This document shows positions 59,929-64,000 of a stretch of DNA of 64,000 nucleotides, piece after piece; within the stretch, counting starts at the first letter, position 1; every line of letters begins with the position of its first letter. The stretch lies in contig NZ_QPJW01000008.1 in NCBI RefSeq assembly GCF_003337355.1, forward strand, positions 124,001 through 188,000, in the 5' to 3' direction. A model generated the notes under the pieces. The model was given only the letters and a program-made list of their open reading frames with translations. It did not search any database and had not been told where the DNA came from. Position numbers and translations under genes: made by a program. The DNA comes from Fontibacillus phaseoli (GTDB lineage: Bacteria > Bacillota > Bacilli > Paenibacillales > Paenibacillaceae).

Positions 59929-60474
59929 ATGGATACCTTTTCTTCTATAATATCTGCATTATTCTTTGTACTAGGCATATCCGCATTGTTATCCATCGTA
60001 ATTACAAGCTGGCGTAACGGGATTTCGCCCATGCCGACCTCGGCGCTGGTGCGGCACGCGGCTATGGCGGAGCTTAGGCGGATCGGCGGCATTACGAACC
60101 TCGTCGAGGCTGGATCGGGCTGGGGTATGCTTGCTTTACAGGCAGCCAAAATCAATCCGGCCTGGAACATCATCGGCATCGAAAACTCGCGCATACCGCT
60201 GGCGGTTTCCCGCGTGATGGCTTGCTGGAGTTCCGTTCGCAATGTCTCTTTTCTAAGAGGGGATTTATACAAATATCCCTACGGGAAGGCGGACGTCGTC
60301 ATCTGCTATTTATTCCCGGGGGCCATGAAACGGCTGGACCCGCTTTTCCGCGAAGAATTGACTGCAGGGGCTTCTGTGATCAGCATTTGCTTTGCGCTTC
60401 CGGGCTGGACGCCCGACCGGATCGTCACTTGCCGGGATATGTACCGGACAAAAATCTATATTTATAAAAAATAG
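59929..60474 (+). CDS. Membrane-anchored SAM-dependent methyltransferase
   Basis: A 181-residue protein with an N-terminal hydrophobic helix (residues 7-28) and a class I methyltransferase core. Motif I is NLVEAGSGWGMLALQAAKINP, motif II IIGIENSRIPL, and post-II GDLYKYPYGKADVVICYLFPGAMKRL. The layout, with a single helix and a short core, resembles small membrane-bound protein methyltransferases of unknown target. A GGGGGCACATGTAGG stretch precedes the ATG. Confidence 0.8.
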   Translation: MDTFSSIISALFFVLGISALLSIVITSWRNGISPMPTSALVRHAAMAELRRIGGITNLVEAGSGWGMLALQAAKINPAWNIIGIENSRIPLAVSRVMACWSSVRNVSFLRGDLYKYPYGKADVVICYLFPGAMKRLDPLFREELTAGASVISICFALPGWTPDRIVTCRDMYRTKIYIYKK

Positions 60475-60679
60475 TGATCATGCAAAAATCGACAAAAATC
60501 TTCCTCATGGAACAATTTTCACGACTTTTTTTACATGTCGTGACTTTTTTTGCGATTTTCTAGTTTTCGGCAAGGATATCCGCATATATAATAGATTTAC
60601 TTCCGCTGCGGATTGAGGATTACCAGGCAGGCCCGGTATGGAAGAACGCTGGCAACATTGGGAGAGGTGGGTAACAAAA
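60475..60679. other. Leader region of chemoreceptor gene
   Basis: An AT-rich region with a CACGAC/GTCGTG dyad and a TATAAT at 60587-60592 that could be the -10 of the chemoreceptor promoter. No good -35 was found, nor a convincing sigma-D motility promoter. Confidence 0.4.
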
Positions 60680-62374
60680 ATGCGGAACAGAAGTATCGGA
60701 ACCAAGATCATCCTGATCGTCGTCAATATCCTGTTGGCATTCGCAGTGGTAACAGCAATAGTAGCGGTGAATCAAATGAAAAAGGGCATTGAATCGTTCG
60801 CTACGGCCAAAGCAAAGAGTGATTTGGAGCTCGCACGTCAGTGGTTGGATTCGCAATATCCGGGCGATTGGGAAATCCGGGAAGGGCAATTGTTTAAGGG
60901 CGATACCAAAATGAACGATAATAAGGAAGTCGTGGACCAAATCGGACAGGCCACCGAAGATACGGTTACGATTTTTCAACAAAATAAGCGGGTTGCTACC
61001 AACGTGATGGATGGAGGGCAACGGGCGGTAGGGACGACGGTTTCCGATAAGGTGGCCGAGGTCGTACTGAAACAAGGGGAAAAGTATTACGGCAAAGCCG
61101 TGGTATTAGGCAAAAACTATCAAGCGGCTTACGAGCCGATTAAAAATTCGAGCGGCGAAACCATAGGGATTTTCTATGTCGGGGCATCCCAACATTTGAT
61201 CCAGAGCATTCAGCAGGACTTCATGACGACCTTTGCGATCGTGTTTGTGGTGGCTATGCTTGTGGCTTGCGTCGTTGTCGTTTGGTACATCAAGCGCATG
61301 CAAAGACGGCTTATGGCGGTGACGCAGGCGATGGAATTGGCGGGAACGGGTGATTTTACCGCCATTATCCAGGATAAGTCGGGAGATGAAATCGGCCGAT
61401 TGGGCGGCAGCTTCAACCGGATGGGGGAGAGCCTCAAGGCGTTGATCCTGCAGGGGCTGCTGGCCTCCGAGAAGGTTGCGGCCTCTACGGAACGGCTAAA
61501 AGCGGTGGCCGAGAAAACGACGGAGGAGTCATTCCGGATTGCGGAATCGATGGAACAGGTGACCGAAGGAGCCGACAATCAAACTCAGAGCACGGCGGAA
61601 AATGCCAGAGCGGTGGAAGAAATATCGGTCGGGGTCCAGAATATCGCCGAGCACGCGCTCGAGGTTTCCGAATCGGCAGTCCGCTCCAAAGGGCAGGCCG
61701 ATACGGGAGCAAGCCATGTCCGCCAGACTTTGCAACAAATAAATTCAATATCTCTTTCGGTCCAGGAAACGGACCGGACGATCCAGCGGCTGGATGAGAA
61801 GTCACGGGAAATCGAAGAGATCCTGGGTCTGATCCGGGAGATATCGGCGCAGACCAATTTGCTGGCCCTGAATGCTTCCATTGAAGCGGCGCGCGCCGGG
61901 GACCAGGGACGCGGGTTTGCGATAGTCGCTTCGGAAGTAAGGAAGCTGGCGGAACAATCCGAAACCTCATCCCACCGGATTTCGGAAGTCATTCGCGAGA
62001 TCGGGGAAGACGTGAAAATATCGCTCGGAGCCATGGAAACGGTGATGCAGAAGGTAACTGGCGGATTGGAGCTGGCGAAGGAGACGGACCGCAGCTTTGC
62101 CGGAATCGTAGAAAGCAACGGCCGGATCGCGGAGCAGATGGAACATCTGGCCGCCACCTCTGAGCAAATGTCTGCCGGGATTGAGGAGATCACCGCCTCG
62201 GTAACGGTCATCTCGGAAATTGCCCGGGCGACCAGTTCGAATTCCCGGCAAGTTACGCAGTCCGCTTCCACCCAGTTGGATGCTTTCCGGGAATTGAACG
62301 ATTCGGCGGTTCTATTGTCGGAAGTGTCGGGGGAACTGCATCAGGCGCTCGCCAAATTCAAAATTAATGGCTAG
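60680..62374 (+). CDS. Methyl-accepting chemotaxis protein
   Basis: From ATG 60680 (GAGAGGTGGG upstream) the protein has 564 residues. TM1 lies at residues 8-30, an extracellular single-Cache type sensor (Cache_3-Cache_2-like) at about 35-185, TM2 at 190-215, HAMP at 215-270, and a long signalling coiled coil to the end. The conserved hairpin tip reads [43 protein letters not shown]. The sensor segment [59 protein letters not shown] is typical of receptors for small organic acids, but the ligand is unknown. No che genes are adjacent. Confidence 0.95.
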   Translation: MRNRSIGTKIILIVVNILLAFAVVTAIVAVNQMKKGIESFATAKAKSDLELARQWLDSQYPGDWEIREGQLFKGDTKMNDNKEVVDQIGQATEDTVTIFQQNKRVATNVMDGGQRAVGTTVSDKVAEVVLKQGEKYYGKAVVLGKNYQAAYEPIKNSSGETIGIFYVGASQHLIQSIQQDFMTTFAIVFVVAMLVACVVVVWYIKRMQRRLMAVTQAMELAGTGDFTAIIQDKSGDEIGRLGGSFNRMGESLKALILQGLLASEKVAASTERLKAVAEKTTEESFRIAESMEQVTEGADNQTQSTAENARAVEEISVGVQNIAEHALEVSESAVRSKGQADTGASHVRQTLQQINSISLSVQETDRTIQRLDEKSREIEEILGLIREISAQTNLLALNASIEAARAGDQGRGFAIVASEVRKLAEQSETSSHRISEVIREIGEDVKISLGAMETVMQKVTGGLELAKETDRSFAGIVESNGRIAEQMEHLAATSEQMSAGIEEITASVTVISEIARATSSNSRQVTQSASTQLDAFRELNDSAVLLSEVSGELHQALAKFKING

Positions 62375-62446
62375 GCAAAAGTGGACCCGTTCATTACTGA
62401 ATTTGATGAAGGCCGCTCCATTTTAACTTCGCTCAAAGGCGCATGT

Positions 62447-62471
62447 AAAGCCCCGTCTTACGGGGCTTTTT
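62447..62471. terminator. Bidirectional terminator
   Basis: AAAGCCCCGT and ACGGGGCTTT form a perfect stem around CTT, with A residues before and T residues after, between the convergent chemoreceptor and YkoP-like genes. Confidence 0.9.
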
Positions 62472-63066
62472 ATGCCGTTTTGGCCGGAGAAAAACGCTCA
62501 ATCAGTGCATTGCGAGTCATTACGAGCCGCAGCGGAACCAGCTTTTCGGCATGCGGTCCGATGCGGTTCCCGTTTCGAGGATGAAACACCGTGAGCAATA
62601 ACCTTAAGTAGTATGTAGTCAAGGAGCGGGAGGTGCCTTTTTTCAAGGGATGTGTTTCAAAACCCATTCCGTGGGTAATACCTCTGTGCAGTAAGGTGAT
62701 GCCCTGCAGCGCTTTTACCTGACTGAGTTGGGGAAGAGTCCTTATCTCGGCGCAGATTTGCCGCATCGACCCTCGTACCAGCCGGGCAACGCGCAGCGCG
62801 ACCTGATTGGCGTCGTAAATGCGCAACATCTCCAGAATAAGCCGGTTGTCCAGATGGAGTTCCCCGATCCAGTCGCCCGCATGGATCCAGGTGCCGTCCT
62901 GGCAAGAGATGCTTGGCCCATGATACTTGTTCACGTACATTTTACATATGCCGTATTCACCGGAATAAAGGGAGCGGGCCCGGCTGAATCGCTCAAACCA
63001 TTGCTCCCAGCCCATCCAGGCCCATTGAATTACTCTTTTTAATTTTGTGGCTTCGACCGCTTCCAT
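62470..63066 (-). CDS. YkoP-like domain protein
   Basis: A 198-residue protein. YVNKYHGPSISCQDGTWIHAGDWIGELHLDNRLILEMLR near residue 45 is the hallmark of the YkoP-like domain, found alone or beside polysaccharide deacetylases in Bacillales. A lipocalin-like fold has been proposed and its function is unknown. It carries neither a signal peptide nor membrane helices. The stop lies in the terminator shared with the chemoreceptor gene. Confidence 0.78.
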   Translation of the reverse strand: MEAVEATKLKRVIQWAWMGWEQWFERFSRARSLYSGEYGICKMYVNKYHGPSISCQDGTWIHAGDWIGELHLDNRLILEMLRIYDANQVALRVARLVRGSMRQICAEIRTLPQLSQVKALQGITLLHRGITHGMGFETHPLKKGTSRSLTTYYLRLLLTVFHPRNGNRIGPHAEKLVPLRLVMTRNALIERFSPAKTA

Positions 63067-63277
63067 TGCGAGTCCTCACTTTCATTTACATATGGGGTTG
63101 TTGTCTTCAGTATATCGGTTGCCGGGAGCCGTGAAAACCGGACGGACGTCGCATTGCTGCCAGGGCGGAGGTCCAGTTATGTTCCTGGACTTGGAAACAA
63201 TTTTGTAAAACAAGGGAAACGATGCGGTTTTGTAGTAAAATGAGTAAAACCATCAAAATCGGTAATGGGGGAAAGGG

Positions 63278-64000
63278 ATGAAGGATTTTAAGGATCGATT
63301 TAGTTCCATCAGGGACAAACAAAATCAGCTTGCCCGGGAGTATCAGGATCTCATGGCAGAGTTCGAAGCAAACGATGCCCTGCGGGAAAATGAAACCTTA
63401 CGCCGGGAGCATGAGGCGGTTCAGCAGCGGGTCCTCGCTTTGGAAACCCGGCTGCAACTGCTGGAAAAGGAAAACGGCTCGCTGCGCCATGCGCTCTCCG
63501 AGCAAATTTTGGACGAAAAGCTTAGTCTGATCAAGGCGTCGCGGCAGAAGCTGGAGACTTATTTTATGGCCATGGGGCAAGGGCATATGAATACGCTTGA
63601 TGCCGTGGAACATGGAGCAAGGCAGCGTATCCATCAATTGTATGAACAAGCGGACAGATACTTGGGGGCCGACAAGGAGGTCATTGCCGCCAAGCTGGGA
63701 CAGTTTCAGGACGAACTGAATCACCGGATGGCGGCTCATCGCCAGCGCGTGCTGACAGAGGATCGGACCATCCGCAGCGACGCGGCTCAGGGTTATGAGC
63801 GACTCGTAACGGAAGGCGTCAGCGAAGAGACGATGCAGCGGCGCATGAAGCAGAATCAGTTCGAGATGAAAATCGGCCTGAACTGGATGAACAAGCTGGG
63901 GATTTTTCTCCTCATCCTGGCGGTAGGCGCGGCATTCCAATATTCCTACTCCACCTGGTTCAACGGCTATATGAAGGGCGCCGCTTTCTTCCTGTTAGGA
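63278..64000 (+). CDS. DUF2339 membrane protein, N-terminal part (cut by window end)
   Basis: An open frame from ATG 63278 (GGGGGAAAGGG upstream) runs to the last base, 241 codons without a stop. The first 195 residues are a cytoplasmic coiled coil rich in Glu, Arg and Gln. Hydrophobic helices then begin with MKIGLNWMNKLGIFLLILAVGAAFQYSYSTWFNGYMKGAAFFLLG, matching the start of DUF2339 multi-spanning membrane proteins (often 600-900 residues). The unusual point is the long coiled-coil prefix. Its function is unknown. Confidence 0.82.
   Translation, partial: MKDFKDRFSSIRDKQNQLAREYQDLMAEFEANDALRENETLRREHEAVQQRVLALETRLQLLEKENGSLRHALSEQILDEKLSLIKASRQKLETYFMAMGQGHMNTLDAVEHGARQRIHQLYEQADRYLGADKEVIAAKLGQFQDELNHRMAAHRQRVLTEDRTIRSDAAQGYERLVTEGVSEETMQRRMKQNQFEMKIGLNWMNKLGIFLLILAVGAAFQYSYSTWFNGYMKGAAFFLLG

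Noticed and set aside
1..64000. rRNA, tRNA, prophage, insertion-sequence transposase or known riboswitch
   Set aside because: None could be recognised on either strand. Leaders were scanned by eye only, so a divergent riboswitch could have been missed.

Overview
The window looks like a chromosomal segment of a spore-forming Firmicute of the Paenibacillaceae, most likely Paenibacillus. The grounds are an alpha/beta-type small acid-soluble spore protein gene, an S-layer-homology (SLH) surface protein, two secreted proteins with copper-amine-oxidase N-terminal domains, strong AGGAGG-type ribosome binding sites with frequent TTG and GTG starts, a CcpA-type cre site, and moderate GC content. No rRNA, tRNA, CRISPR array or prophage was found. 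All coordinates and repeat spacings were counted by hand from the printed sequence; no database or folding program was used.

Layout. 1-9.8 kb: the end of a glycerate kinase gene, a CdaR-type regulator, a frameshifted ArsR regulator beside an SRPBCC protein, a luciferase-like oxidoreductase, a WYL regulator, an aldo/keto reductase, an MFS exporter with a divergent HxlR regulator, and a MarR/flavodoxin-fold reductase pair. 9.8-13.1 kb: a DsrE-like protein with a cysteine-desulfurase-like enzyme, then a secreted NlpC/P60 endopeptidase. 13.2-18.8 kb: a compact Amadori-product (fructosamine) catabolic cluster (GntR-UTRA regulator, SIS deglycase, PfkB kinase, Dcu-type transporter, epimerase, cupin) bracketed by an exact 18-bp direct repeat. 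18.9-30 kb: SASP, a decayed YcaQ-like gene, secreted proteins, Tag glycosylase, threonine synthase, a diguanylate cyclase, a GNAT acetyltransferase and the SLH protein. 30-38.8 kb: a DcuC/GntP-like permease, a PD-(D/E)XK-like protein, an SDR/HxlR pair, an acyltransferase, Bax-inhibitor-1 protein, an HmoA-like monooxygenase and RlmN. 39.4-50 kb: a sugar-utilisation locus (LacI regulator, ABC importer without its own ATPase, 2-hydroxyacid dehydrogenase, GH31 alpha-xylosidase-like enzyme, GH20 hexosaminidase with a cre site). 50-64 kb: a phnDCEE phosphonate/phosphite importer, a 5'-nucleotidase-type metallophosphatase, an AraC regulator, an esterase, a methyltransferase, a chemoreceptor, a YkoP-like protein and the start of a DUF2339 membrane protein.

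The most unusual signal is non-coding. Six intergenic regions hold an element made of four 21-bp imperfect palindromes with starts about 51, 62 and 51 bp apart, arranged forward-forward-reverse-reverse (about 185 bp in all; one copy has only three units). Five copies share one palindrome sequence (arms TAACTGGA/TCCAGTTA around an AAACC/GGTTT loop). The sixth has an unrelated core (TAACGG/CCGTTA) but the same geometry. Paired arm changes preserve the symmetry. I know of no described element with this architecture. Two copies, similar even in their spacers, flank the PD-(D/E)XK-like gene, and several are followed by a second degenerate repeat family of about 80 bp.
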